Source: Candidatus Hydrogenedentota bacterium | GTDB lineage: Bacteria > Hydrogenedentota > Hydrogenedentia > Hydrogenedentales > SLHB01 | Reading direction: 5' to 3' | NCBI GenBank assembly: GCA_013359265.1 | Contig: JABWCD010000002.1 | Span: 185,230-249,229, forward strand | Length of the DNA stretch: 64,000 nt | Shown: positions 8,412 to 16,700 of the stretch, piece by piece | Position numbering within the stretch: position 1 is the stretch's first letter | Layout of the letters: every line of letters starts with the position of its first letter | Notes under the pieces: model-generated | What the model saw: only the letters and a program-made list of their open reading frames with translations | The model's database searches: none | What the model was told of the DNA's origin: nothing | Made by a program: the position numbers and the translations under genes

Positions 8412-9293
8412 TTATCGGCGCAGCCGCGGCAACAGTCTGGGCCGGTCCCGGGGTTCGGCTGGGCTGCCGTTGTCTTTAGACGGCTGGCCGTTGTCCACCG
8501 TGGTTTGCGGCGCGGCCACGGCCTCGCTCGCAGGGGCCTGCGTCCGCAGGTCGGTCAGCATGGTCAGGATTTGATCGCGCAGCGATTGCCACTGCGTAAC
8601 GAGACCCGGCGTGTCGGGATTGCTCAAGATGTTGAACACCGTATCGATACCGATGTTTTGCACAGCGATCAATTTGCGCAGGGACTCGAGTTCGCCTTGG
8701 CCCAACCCGAAGGCATTCGCGTCCATGGCGGCCTGGGTGAACACGGAGTAGTTATCGCGAAATGACCCAAACGACGTCTTCAACGCCGTAATATCTGCCG
8801 GGGTAAGCGGCCTGCCCTGCAGCCCCGCGATGGTCGTCTGCAACCCCTCGACCGACTTCGTAAGATTCTCCGTTGCGGCGAGCACGTCGAGCACGCCGTT
8901 GCGCGAACGCAGGCTGGTCAACGTGCTCGCGGCGGAATCGATCTGCACTTTCGCCGCGGGCAAATTGTTTCCGGGAGACACCTGATTGACGGCATTCAGC
9001 AACGCGTTGTTAATCGCGTCGAAGTTGGGCCGCCACGCCGTATCCGATGTGGGCCACTCGCGGTACTTCCCGTAACACTCGGCCCAGCGCAGGTTCGCGA
9101 GGTTCAGCGAGTCCCGGAATTCGAGCATCTTTCCGGCGGCGGCGTCGCGCTGGGCGTTCAGGAATGCCGCGGACGCCGCGTCGAGCGCGCGTACGAGTTC
9201 GGGGTCTTTGGCGGGTTGGCCCTCGAGGCCCTTCTGGGCGAGGGCCAGAGTTGTCAACAGATATGTCACTGCGACAAGCGATACGATTCGCAT
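8412..9293 (-). CDS. Exported helical protein of unknown function
   Basis: 293 residues with a signal peptide (1-19, ending ALAQ). The remainder is almost entirely predicted helix, with heptad-like Leu/Ala spacing, conserved-looking W-A-E-C-Y-G-K-Y-R-E-W near residue 71, and a Pro/Arg-rich disordered tail. I recognise no family. It is probably periplasmic. It lies 97 bases upstream of the KNH-domain gene on the same strand, which suggests a shared transcript. Confidence 0.65.
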   Translation of the reverse strand: MRIVSLVAVTYLLTTLALAQKGLEGQPAKDPELVRALDAASAAFLNAQRDAAAGKMLEFRDSLNLANLRWAECYGKYREWPTSDTAWRPNFDAINNALLNAVNQVSPGNNLPAAKVQIDSAASTLTSLRSRNGVLDVLAATENLTKSVEGLQTTIAGLQGRPLTPADITALKTSFGSFRDNYSVFTQAAMDANAFGLGQGELESLRKLIAVQNIGIDTVFNILSNPDTPGLVTQWQSLRDQILTMLTDLRTQAPASEAVAAPQTTVDNGQPSKDNGSPAEPRDRPRLLPRLRR

Positions 9294-9655
9294 CGGAATT
9301 CTCCCTTTTGCCCCCTACCCTCGATCCCTCGAGCGGGCAAATAGATTCCACAATCTTACGCGCTCGGGACGGCGAAATCCCAACGCCCTCCAAGTCCTGC
9401 CGCGCCAACGCCCTGGGAGCGCGAATCAGGGAACTCACTGGTACGCAGCGACTGCAACTTGTGCTATAGTTGCCTCCGTTCCCACGGCTCGGTTACCGGG
9501 TTTTGTTTGTTTCTTCTTGGGCAGCCTGCTTCTCTGCGCCATCTGGAAGTGAGGGCCGGGTGGCACATGGGCGCATCGGGGCGGTGGTGTACACCATCAC
9601 ACGGGTTCGAATTTGGGGCGGGTCATAGTACCCACACTGGCTTGGAGGTCATACT
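9294..9655. promoter_or_regulatory. Intergenic region with extended -10 promoter and a 12-bp palindrome
   Basis: This 362-base gap separates divergent genes. TGC-TATAGT at 9462-9470 is a good extended -10 box for the plus-strand pseudopilin gene; no strong -35 is visible. That would leave a leader of about 180 bases. Inside it, TGGTGTACACCA (9585-9596) is a perfect 12-bp palindrome that could be a protein-binding site. A GGTTCGAATTT stretch at 9603-9613 resembles a tRNA T-loop, but no tRNA can be folded around it. Confidence 0.4.
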
Positions 9656-10546
9656 GTGAAAAAAAGGTATGGGTTTACGCTGATTGAACTGTTGGTTGTT
9701 ATCGCGATTATCGCGATTCTCGCCGCGATTCTGCTGCCGGCCTTGGCACGCGCGCGCGAGGCGGCCCGCCGGGCGTCGTGCCAGAACAACCTGAAGCAGT
9801 TGGGAATCGTGTTCAAGATGTATACGGGCGAGTCCAGGGGTGAAAAGTTCCCCCCGAAGACGATTATCGCGAAAGACACGGAATTGCCGTTTACGATTGC
9901 GGACCAACCGAGTTTTGCCCCTGAGATGGTGCATCTGTACCCCGAATACCTGACGGACGCCCATGTCATGATCTGTCCTTCGGATGCGGTCTCCGACGAT
10001 CCCTTCGATCCTGCCGGCGATCCGACGGAAATTTGGGTGAATTCGGTCACGGGCCAGATCGACATCACACGGTTTAGCGCGGAAGGCGACGAATCGTATG
10101 GATACTTCGGGTATGCGATTACGGACAATCGCTGGCTGAAGATTTGGGACTTGGACAACAACGGCCTGGATTTGGCCGAAGCCGCGAATGCGGGCGTTCA
10201 ACTCGCGAACATTTTTCTGAATCCGGACAAGGACTTTACCATCACGTTCCCCGTAAACGCGGCATACCCCGATCTGAGCGGTCAGACGTTTACGGTGCAT
10301 CGCCTCCGCGAAGGTATCGAACGGTTCTTCATTACCGATATCAACAATCCTGCGGGCTCCGCGCAAGCGCAATCGACGGTGCCCCTTATGTTTGAATCGG
10401 TAAGCACGCTGGTCCAGAATTTCAATCACGTGCCCGGCGGCGCGAACATTCTCTATATGGACGGCCACGTCGAGTTTCTCAAGTACCCGTCCGACAAATT
10501 CCCGATCACGAAGGAATACGCTACGTTCGCGGAATTCTTCCAATAG
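9656..10546 (+). CDS. Prepilin-type protein with H-X9-DG C-terminus
   Basis: A GTG start at 9656 follows a GGAGG site by 8 bases; 296 residues. The N-terminus is a textbook type IV prepilin/pseudopilin signal: [17 protein letters not shown], with cleavage before Phe and Glu at mature position 5, then one hydrophobic helix (7-30). An [18 protein letters not shown] segment follows, and the C-terminus carries [17 protein letters not shown], the H-X9-DG signature of a large paralogous family in Planctomycetota-type genomes. The family is secreted or pilus-associated by a type II/IV machinery; individual roles are unknown. A second copy with a nearly identical first 65 residues lies at 47673-48668. 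Confidence 0.9.
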   Translation: MKKRYGFTLIELLVVIAIIAILAAILLPALARAREAARRASCQNNLKQLGIVFKMYTGESRGEKFPPKTIIAKDTELPFTIADQPSFAPEMVHLYPEYLTDAHVMICPSDAVSDDPFDPAGDPTEIWVNSVTGQIDITRFSAEGDESYGYFGYAITDNRWLKIWDLDNNGLDLAEAANAGVQLANIFLNPDKDFTITFPVNAAYPDLSGQTFTVHRLREGIERFFITDINNPAGSAQAQSTVPLMFESVSTLVQNFNHVPGGANILYMDGHVEFLKYPSDKFPITKEYATFAEFFQ

Positions 10547-10581
10547 AAATTGCCGCGGCGTTGCCCGCCTAGCGAAGCAGC

Positions 10582-10618
10582 AATTGGGGGCGAACTCGGC
10601 TAGGGTTCGCCCCCAATT
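10582..10618. terminator. Strong bidirectional hairpin terminator
   Basis: A perfect 14-bp inverted repeat, AATTGGGGGCGAAC (10582-10595) and its complement at 10605-10618, with a 9-base loop. It lies between the convergent pseudopilin and thiol peroxidase genes. The A/T flanks give short T runs on both strands, so it can serve both. Confidence 0.8.
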
Positions 10619-10660
10619 CAATTGTCGTTGCGCGATGGCGCGCGGCTTGGAGCGCTTCCG

Positions 10661-11179
10661 TTACCCGGCGAGTTCCTTCGCCTTGGCCAAGGGTGCGTCG
10701 TAGTTGGGTTCCTGCGCCACTTCGGGCACATATTCCGCGTACTGCACCGTGCCGTTCCCGTCGATCACAAAGACGGATCGTTGTTCGAGGCGCAGTTCCT
10801 TGATGTGCGTGCCGTAGGCGTTGCCGAAGTTCATGTCGCGGTGGTCGGAGAGCGACACGACGCTCGAGATACCTGCGTTGGCACACCAGCGTTTTTGCGC
10901 GAAGGGCAGGTCTGCGCTCACCGTGTAGCAGACGACCTTGTCACCCAGCTTTGCGATGGCCTCATTGAACTTGCGGGTCTGCGTGTCGCACACCGGCGTA
11001 TCCAGCGAGGGAACGACGCTCACGATCCGTACCTTGCCCGCATGGGTCGCCAGCGTTACCGGCGAGAGGTCGTTCGCCAGCAGCGTGAAGTCCGGGGCCT
11101 TGCTCCCCACGGCGACGTGCTTGCCGAAAACCGTCAGCGGGTTGCCCTTGAACGTCAGTTCTCCGGTCCGTTCTTGCAT
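10661..11179 (-). CDS. tpx: Thiol peroxidase (Tpx)
   Basis: 172 residues, the usual length of atypical 2-Cys peroxiredoxin Tpx, which reduces lipid and other hydroperoxides with thioredoxin. The peroxidatic cysteine is C64 in PSLDTPVCDTQTRKFN and the resolving cysteine is C99 in SADLPFAQKRWC, both in family positions. The N-terminal GNPLTVFGKHVAVGSKAPDF and the R in DHRDMNFGNAYG also fit. A strong GGAGG site precedes the ATG. It follows the undecaprenyl-diphosphatase gene by 39 bases on the same strand. Confidence 0.96.
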   Translation of the reverse strand: MQERTGELTFKGNPLTVFGKHVAVGSKAPDFTLLANDLSPVTLATHAGKVRIVSVVPSLDTPVCDTQTRKFNEAIAKLGDKVVCYTVSADLPFAQKRWCANAGISSVVSLSDHRDMNFGNAYGTHIKELRLEQRSVFVIDGNGTVQYAEYVPEVAQEPNYDAPLAKAKELAG

Positions 11180-11218
11180 GGAAATATCCTCCCAGCCCAG
11201 TGATGTGTTGCACCCACG

Positions 11219-12049
11219 TTACCACCCGTAAACGAAATAGGCCAGCAGGACTATTCCGCCCAGGACGATGCGATAGACGCCGAACCCCGTAAAGCTGTGG
11301 CGTTGAATGTAGCGCATCAAGAACGCAATCGCGGCGTACGCGGTCGCGAACGAAACGGCGCTTCCCAGCGCCAAGAGCGCCCATTGCTGTCCCGTGAAAC
11401 CCACGCCGTGCTTCACCAATGTCAGGGTGGACGCCCCGATCATGGTCGGGACGGCGAGGAAGAACGAGAACTCCGCGGCGGCCGCCCGGCCCGCGCCAAG
11501 CAGCATTGCGCCAATGATCGTCGCCGCCGATCGCGAGGTGCCGGGAAATAGGGCAAGGCATTGCAGCATGCCGATGCCAAAGGCCGTCCGAAACGACACG
11601 TCGTGTACCGACTCGAACGTCGCTACGTGACCCCGGTATTCTAGCGCAATCAGAACGACGCCCCCGGCAACAAGGGCCACGGCCACAGGCACGCTGTACA
11701 TCAGGCGAGACTCGATGGCGTCGTGGAAGAGGAATCCCAGGAGCGCAGCCGGCGCGAACGCAACCGCCACACGCGACCACAGCGCGACCGTCTTCGCGCG
11801 GTGCTCTTCGCCCCGGCCAAACGGCCACAACCTGCTCCAGAAGTAGACAACGACCGCCACGATGGCAGGCAATTGGATTAAGACTTCGAACGCCTTGCCG
11901 AACTTCGAGCCTTCCGCGGCATCGAGCGGAAAGAAACGCTCGACGAGAATTAGGTGTCCCGTGCTGCTGATGGGGAGGAATTCGGTCAGACCTTCGACAA
12001 TGGCCAATACGATAGCGTTGAAGAAAATCACGGGTTTACCTTTGGACAA
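11219..12049 (-). CDS. uppP: Undecaprenyl-diphosphatase UppP (BacA)
   Basis: 276 residues with about eight membrane segments. Both UppP signatures are present: EGLTEFLPISSTGHL near residue 18 and PGTSRSAATIIGAM near 168, which hold the catalytic Glu, Ser and Arg. The enzyme recycles C55 undecaprenyl diphosphate to the monophosphate carrier used for peptidoglycan and exported polysaccharides. The nearby export operon depends on the same carrier, although no co-regulation is visible. Confidence 0.96.
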   Translation of the reverse strand: MSKGKPVIFFNAIVLAIVEGLTEFLPISSTGHLILVERFFPLDAAEGSKFGKAFEVLIQLPAIVAVVVYFWSRLWPFGRGEEHRAKTVALWSRVAVAFAPAALLGFLFHDAIESRLMYSVPVAVALVAGGVVLIALEYRGHVATFESVHDVSFRTAFGIGMLQCLALFPGTSRSAATIIGAMLLGAGRAAAAEFSFFLAVPTMIGASTLTLVKHGVGFTGQQWALLALGSAVSFATAYAAIAFLMRYIQRHSFTGFGVYRIVLGGIVLLAYFVYGW

Positions 12050-12252
12050 CGAACAGGAGAGCGGATTCTAGCATGCGGACCGGGCCGCCCGCATTTCGCC
12101 GGAGACCGTACAATGGTATCGCGCCTATTTCGCCAAGGGCGCTCTTTCTTGTCTACATGTTCGGAAAAGTGCGAGAGGGCATTAGGTCCACTTCGGCAAG
12201 ACCGTTGTGGGCCTCGTCACGCTCTCATCCCAACGTTGAGCAATTAACAGAT

Positions 12253-14046
12253 TCAATGCGACTGCCCCGCAGTCGCGTGCTCAATATCGCGCGATGCGTA
12301 CACCAGAAGCTTGCGGTTTGCGTCGACATCGAGTTGTTGTGTCCACGCGATATTCTCCCACGTGTTGCCGAACGACGGAAACGCTTCGATGGATAGAAAG
12401 ACGCGGCCGAACTCATGCTTGTACGACGCTAGGGGAACCGCGCCGGGCGCGAGGCCGAAGGGAAAGTCCGGCGCGCGGCGGTTGTACAGTTCTTGCCAGT
12501 CGCTCACGAAGATCGGCGGTGTGGGTTCTCCCGAGTCTGCGTAAATGCTGCGCGTCTCCACGCCGTAGGCGGCGCCGTATGCTTCGAGCACTGCCGACCA
12601 TGCCGCGCACGCGGACGGCGGCTGTTGCTCGCGCGCGAATTGCACGACACGTGGATACGCAGATCGAATAGTAAGCACTTCGTGAAGCCGGCCCGGGTAC
12701 TGAAAGAACAGGCCGGCAAGCGCGCAACCGGCCGCGGGGACCAACGCGTACCTGGGCGCACGCGCGGTCACGCGCAACGCGTAGTCGATGGAAATCGCCG
12801 TCACCGCGAATAGAAACGGGAGCGCCGAGGTAAACGTGCGCGCCCCCTGCATGGTCTTGAACGAAAACACCGCCCAGATTACGGCGAACGGAACCACGCC
12901 GTAGGTAATCGCGGGATGTGCCACTGCGCGCACATTGCGCCGGCGTGCGGAAACGTAGAGCGCGTGCGCGCACGCAGCGGCGATGGGAAGCGCAATGGCT
13001 GTTGCGTACAGCGAGCCGTCGGTGACCGAAATGAAATACGCAAGCAGCGGCCAGCCCGACGCGTTCCATTCGACGCCGGATTGGCCGATGAGCCGTGGCG
13101 CGAGCAATTCGAGAAACGTCGCGTGCGGATAGACCAGGCCGTAGCTACGGTACAGCACGATGATTGGATACGTCCACGCTTCCGCCACGGCGATGACGGA
13201 GACGAACCCGATGAGCATTACCAGCGAACCGCCCATAAATGCGCGCGCGACCGTTTTGACGTTCGCCGTCTGCGCACACGCGAGCACGTGAACGAGCGCA
13301 ACCGCGGGAAAGGCGCCGGCGATTTGGTAGTTAAACCAGAAGCTCAAACCGAAAAGAACGCCCGAAAGCACGAGCCACGGCCAGCGCGTGGGACGATCCA
13401 TGTTCTGGTGCGTGCGGAACCATCGGTAATGGCACCACACGCCGAGCAGCAGCAACGCACCGGCGCTGCATTGCGGGTAGGCATTGCGCGAAAAGTAGAT
13501 ATGGTAGCTGGAGACTGCGAGCAGTGCGCACGCGATCAAAGCAGAGCGCGCGTTGCGCAGATCGCGAACGAAGCCGAACACGATCATGACCGAGAGCACG
13601 CCGCACACTGCCTCGACGTACGAACATGCGCCGATAACGTTGCCTGTAAGCTTCATCGCGATTGCGGACGCGCACGCGAACCCCGGCTTCGGCGCGAAGG
13701 GATGTTGTTCGGACAGGCCGGCGTGCGCTTGCGCCAGAAAGGCGGGCAGCGAGAATTCCGCGCCGCCGGTCATCTCGCCAAACTTGCCGCGAACGAGGCC
13801 GGCATACACGTTCAGTTCCGCGCGCGCGCTGAGCGCGTCGAGCACGTAGCGGCCTTCGTCCACGCCGAGTATGCCCTGATCGGGGAGGCGGTAGAAGCGT
13901 AGATAGGCCGCAAGTGCGAGCAGGATCGCGAGCGTCACGCCGACAGTTGCCATGTGGCGGCGTTTGGCGGCGCCCTCTGCTGAATGTTCGCCCATATTTG
14001 GGCGCACGCTAGCACGGGGACCGCCCGGTTTCAACGCATTTGGCAC
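12253..14046 (-). CDS. GT39-type (PMT_2) membrane glycosyltransferase
   Basis: A GTG start at 14046 has GGAG 9 bases upstream; a later ATG at 13995 has no site, so the longer form (597 residues) is preferred. After a basic N-terminus come about 10-12 membrane segments from residue 33 on. The first periplasmic loop contains GVDEGRYVLDA, the D-E of the ArnT/PMT GT-C fold that binds a polyprenyl-phosphate sugar. The last 150 residues are a soluble periplasmic domain. The family transfers sugars from a lipid carrier to proteins or lipids outside the membrane; acceptor unknown. Confidence 0.82.
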   Translation of the reverse strand: MPNALKPGGPRASVRPNMGEHSAEGAAKRRHMATVGVTLAILLALAAYLRFYRLPDQGILGVDEGRYVLDALSARAELNVYAGLVRGKFGEMTGGAEFSLPAFLAQAHAGLSEQHPFAPKPGFACASAIAMKLTGNVIGACSYVEAVCGVLSVMIVFGFVRDLRNARSALIACALLAVSSYHIYFSRNAYPQCSAGALLLLGVWCHYRWFRTHQNMDRPTRWPWLVLSGVLFGLSFWFNYQIAGAFPAVALVHVLACAQTANVKTVARAFMGGSLVMLIGFVSVIAVAEAWTYPIIVLYRSYGLVYPHATFLELLAPRLIGQSGVEWNASGWPLLAYFISVTDGSLYATAIALPIAAACAHALYVSARRRNVRAVAHPAITYGVVPFAVIWAVFSFKTMQGARTFTSALPFLFAVTAISIDYALRVTARAPRYALVPAAGCALAGLFFQYPGRLHEVLTIRSAYPRVVQFAREQQPPSACAAWSAVLEAYGAAYGVETRSIYADSGEPTPPIFVSDWQELYNRRAPDFPFGLAPGAVPLASYKHEFGRVFLSIEAFPSFGNTWENIAWTQQLDVDANRKLLVYASRDIEHATAGQSH

Positions 14047-14069
14047 GGCTTTGCTCCGCTACAAGGCTA

Positions 14070-14098
14070 TTGCAAGAATTCGGACGTTGTGTTATACC
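14070..14098 (+). promoter_or_regulatory. Sigma70-like promoter of the RRM gene
   Basis: TTGCAA (14070-14075), a 17-base spacer and TATACC (14093-14098), with TG one base before the -10. Transcription from about 14105 leaves a leader of some 160 bases before the RRM start, similar in scale to leaders of cold-inducible RNA-binding protein genes. Confidence 0.5.
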
Positions 14099-14268
14099 CT
14101 TACCTTAGACGCGCCCACGTCGGCGGCGCGCGGGTTGTGTGAGAGATGCTGGATTAACGGTCAAGCGGACACTTCAAACATTTCTTCAGCCGACGCTTCC
14201 TGATGCTGCAATCCTGTGGTGATCGAGGTTTGTTTTGCGCGCGAGGGACGTACTTGGAGGAGATCGCA

Positions 14269-14541
14269 ATGAACATCTACGTGGGCAACCTTTCGTACTC
14301 GGCGTCCGACGACGACCTGCGCACCGCCTTCTCGGCGTACGGCACGGTCAAGTCGGCGAGCGTCATCATGGACAAGATGACGGGGCAGTCGCGCGGGTTC
14401 GGCTTCGTCGAGATGTCGTCGAAGAGCGAAGGCGAAGCCGCGATCGAGGGGCTCAACGGGAAAGACCTGAAGGGGCGCGCGCTGCGGATCAACGAAGCGC
14501 GTCCGCGCGAAGAACGGCCGCCCCGCCGCGATTATCGCTAA
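14269..14541 (+). CDS. RRM-domain RNA-binding protein
   Basis: The ATG at 14269 follows GGAGGAGA by 6 bases; the product is 90 residues. It is a single RRM: RNP2 is IYVGNL (2-7), RNP1 is RGFGFVEM (43-50), and the rest follows the beta-alpha-beta-beta-alpha-beta pattern. A short Arg/Pro tail (PREERPPRRDYR) replaces the glycine-rich tail of plant and cyanobacterial relatives. Such proteins bind single-stranded RNA in the cytosol and are often cold-induced chaperones. The gene runs convergently into the HD-GYP gene with 9 bases between stops. Confidence 0.95.
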   Translation: MNIYVGNLSYSASDDDLRTAFSAYGTVKSASVIMDKMTGQSRGFGFVEMSSKSEGEAAIEGLNGKDLKGRALRINEARPREERPPRRDYR

Positions 14542-14550
14542 CCGCGGGAA

Positions 14551-16377
14551 TTATTTGATCGCGTTGGCCGGTGCGGCGGAGGTATCGGCCGGGCTCACAC
14601 CGGGCAGGGGCGTGTGCATAGGCCCGCGCTCCGATCGCGCGGTGAGTTCGCCGTAGTACATATCGTTGGCGAATAGCAGTTTCATTTGGCGGTGGCAGAC
14701 GCCGCAGGGGAATTCGTGGCCCGCTTCGACGCCTTCGGGGAGGCGGAGATACGTGCTGCAGAACGGGCACGCGATGCTCTTTTCTTCCTTCTTGTAGTAG
14801 TCCTGCAACAATCGATCGATTTTCCCTTCTTTGTACGCCCTCACCATCGCGTCCACAACGTCGGGATCGAACTGCGTGCCCTTGCCTTTTTCCAGTTCGG
14901 AAATCGCGAAGTTCGGATCGAGTCCTTTGCGGTACGGCCGGTTGCTGGTCATCGCATCAAATGTGTCCGCGACGGCGAGCAGCCGTCCTTCGATGGGGAT
15001 TTCCTCGCCTTTCAGTCCGAAGGGATAGCCACGCCCGTCGAATCGCTCGTGATGGTACAGCGCGTAAGGGATGCAAGGCGCAAGGAATTCGATGTCCTGC
15101 AGCAGCCGCGCACCCTTCTCCGGGTGCACCTTCATCTTCTCGAATTCCTCGTCGGTGAGGTGCCCCGGCTTGCGTAAGACGGCATCGTCCACGGAAATCT
15201 TCCCGATGTCGTGGAGCACGCCGCCCATTTCACACTCTTTCAGTTTGTCGTCCGTCCAACCCAGGGCGCGTGCGATCTCGAGTGCGAAGTTGGTCACGCG
15301 CCATGTGTGCCCGACGGTATAGTGGTCGCGCAGTTCGATCGAGTTCGCGAGTGCGATTAACGTGTCCTGATACGACTTGTGCAGTTTCGCCAGGTACTGC
15401 GCGTTGCGGATCGCGATGGCCGCGGGACCGGAAAGCGCGACGAGCAGTTCAAGGTCCGTCTGCGCGAACGCGTTGCGCGTGCCGCGCGTGTCCACGTAAA
15501 TCACGCCGAGACGCGCGTTCTGGTGCGTCAGCGGAACGCACATGGCGGACGTGATGTTTTGCGCGATGATGCTCGCGCCCGCGTCGAACCGCGCGTCGTC
15601 CGCGGCGTTGTACGTAATAATCGCCTCGCCCTGCTCGAAGGCCCGCTTTACAATGCTCTGGCTCATGGCGACTTCGCCCTGGCCCTCGCCCTGCTGCACG
15701 AACTCGACGATCAGTTCGCCCTTCTTCTCGTCCTTGAGCAGAATGACGCCATTGTGTGCGGGAACGAGCTTGAAAATCTGCGCCATGACGCGCTCGAACA
15801 ACTTTTTCAGGTCACGCTCGGACGAAATGATCTGGTTCGATTCGTAGACCGCCTGGAGGCGCTTCTGCGTTTCTTTCAGTTGGTCCGCGCTGGTTACGCC
15901 TGCCGGCATCTGGAAGAACGTCTTGTACACGTTGTCCGCGGACGCAGCCTGAACCTTGCTCGCCATCTCCGACGGATCGAACCGCACGCTGCCGCGCTCG
16001 CTCGGCGGCCGCTGTGCGATGGGGCGGGGCGTCGTCATCGCGACGCCCTGCGCGGATTGGTAGCGCAGCGAGAACGGGCCGACCTTGATGATGTCACCCT
16101 CGGCCAGCCGGTATTCGAGGATACGCTGTTCGCCGATGAAGGTCCCGTTTCCGGACCCCAAGTCTTTGATGATGGTCCCGTTTGGCGTCTGCTGGAGCAC
16201 GCAGTGGCGCCGGGACACCTGCAGATCGTTCAGTTGGATGCTGTTTTCGGGACTCCGTCCGATGGTCAGGGAACCGACAATATCGATTTGAGCGCCCGCA
16301 AGCGGGCCACTTAAGACTATGAGGCATTCGCGTTTCAAGTTGGAATCGTCCCCAGGCACTGAAGACCAGGTCGGCAC
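14551..16377 (-). CDS. FHA-GAF-HD-GYP cyclic di-GMP phosphodiesterase-like regulator
   Basis: 608 residues from a GTG at 16377. Residues 16-107 are an FHA domain (LTIGRSPENSIQL, VSRRH, GSGNGTFI) that binds phosphothreonine. Residues 170-330 are a GAF sensor domain, entered through a helical linker. Residues 335-525 are an HD-GYP domain: LHDIGK carries the HD pair, YHHERFDGRGYP the GYP motif, and ADTFDAMTSNRPYR the last metal ligand. The C-terminus holds four cysteines in CPFC...CGVC, a zinc-ribbon-like element. It should hydrolyse cyclic di-GMP in response to a GAF ligand or a phosphoprotein. It is divergent from the polysaccharide export operon, a likely target of its regulation (inference). 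Confidence 0.92.
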   Translation of the reverse strand: MPTWSSVPGDDSNLKRECLIVLSGPLAGAQIDIVGSLTIGRSPENSIQLNDLQVSRRHCVLQQTPNGTIIKDLGSGNGTFIGEQRILEYRLAEGDIIKVGPFSLRYQSAQGVAMTTPRPIAQRPPSERGSVRFDPSEMASKVQAASADNVYKTFFQMPAGVTSADQLKETQKRLQAVYESNQIISSERDLKKLFERVMAQIFKLVPAHNGVILLKDEKKGELIVEFVQQGEGQGEVAMSQSIVKRAFEQGEAIITYNAADDARFDAGASIIAQNITSAMCVPLTHQNARLGVIYVDTRGTRNAFAQTDLELLVALSGPAAIAIRNAQYLAKLHKSYQDTLIALANSIELRDHYTVGHTWRVTNFALEIARALGWTDDKLKECEMGGVLHDIGKISVDDAVLRKPGHLTDEEFEKMKVHPEKGARLLQDIEFLAPCIPYALYHHERFDGRGYPFGLKGEEIPIEGRLLAVADTFDAMTSNRPYRKGLDPNFAISELEKGKGTQFDPDVVDAMVRAYKEGKIDRLLQDYYKKEEKSIACPFCSTYLRLPEGVEAGHEFPCGVCHRQMKLLFANDMYYGELTARSERGPMHTPLPGVSPADTSAAPANAIK

Positions 16378-16523
16378 TTCTTTCCCAAGTTATGTATTTT
16401 ATAGCACAGAAGTTATGCGGTTGCCAAGACATCTCGCCCCGTGCAGGAACGAGGTTGGCGCGGATTTACCACAATATTTTGTGCTAGGCGAAGTCTTCCT
16501 ACCCCATAGTTAGTAATTTCCCC

Positions 16524-16552
16524 TTGACTACACCCTTCTCCAAGCATAGAAT
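16524..16552 (+). promoter_or_regulatory. Sigma70-like promoter of the polysaccharide export operon
   Basis: TTGACT (16524-16529), exactly 17 bases, then TAGAAT (16547-16552). Both boxes are 5 of 6 to consensus, in an AT-richer stretch between divergent genes. Start of transcription is expected near 16560, leaving a leader of about 140 bases. The rest of the gap 16378-16700 shows only the hairpin listed next. Confidence 0.7.
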
Positions 16553-16573
16553 ACGCATACGATGAAAAGTATG

Positions 16574-16593
16574 AGGGGTTCTTTACAACCCCT
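16574..16593 (+). promoter_or_regulatory. Leader hairpin of the export operon
   Basis: AGGGGTT (16574-16580) pairs perfectly with AACCCCT (16587-16593) across a 6-base loop, 14 bases into the predicted transcript. There is no T run, so it is more likely an mRNA 5' stabiliser or a binding site than an attenuator. I could not match the leader to a known riboswitch. Confidence 0.35.
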
Positions 16594-16700
16594 TGCTAAT
16601 TCAAGAAGTTACGTTCAGGAAGCCACGGACACCTTCTGGCGTGGCGGTCTTGGCGTATGTGGGGCCGCGTGATGGGCCTAAAACACAGGGTGGCACGGAA

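Noticed and set aside
9560..9640. A possible tRNA around GGTTCGAATTT
   Set aside because: No acceptor stem, D-arm or anticodon arm can be paired around it.
16593..16700. A longer N-terminus of the ExeA-like ATPase from a TTG at 16593
   Set aside because: The TTG lies in the leader hairpin, has no ribosome binding site, and the added residues do not resemble the family.
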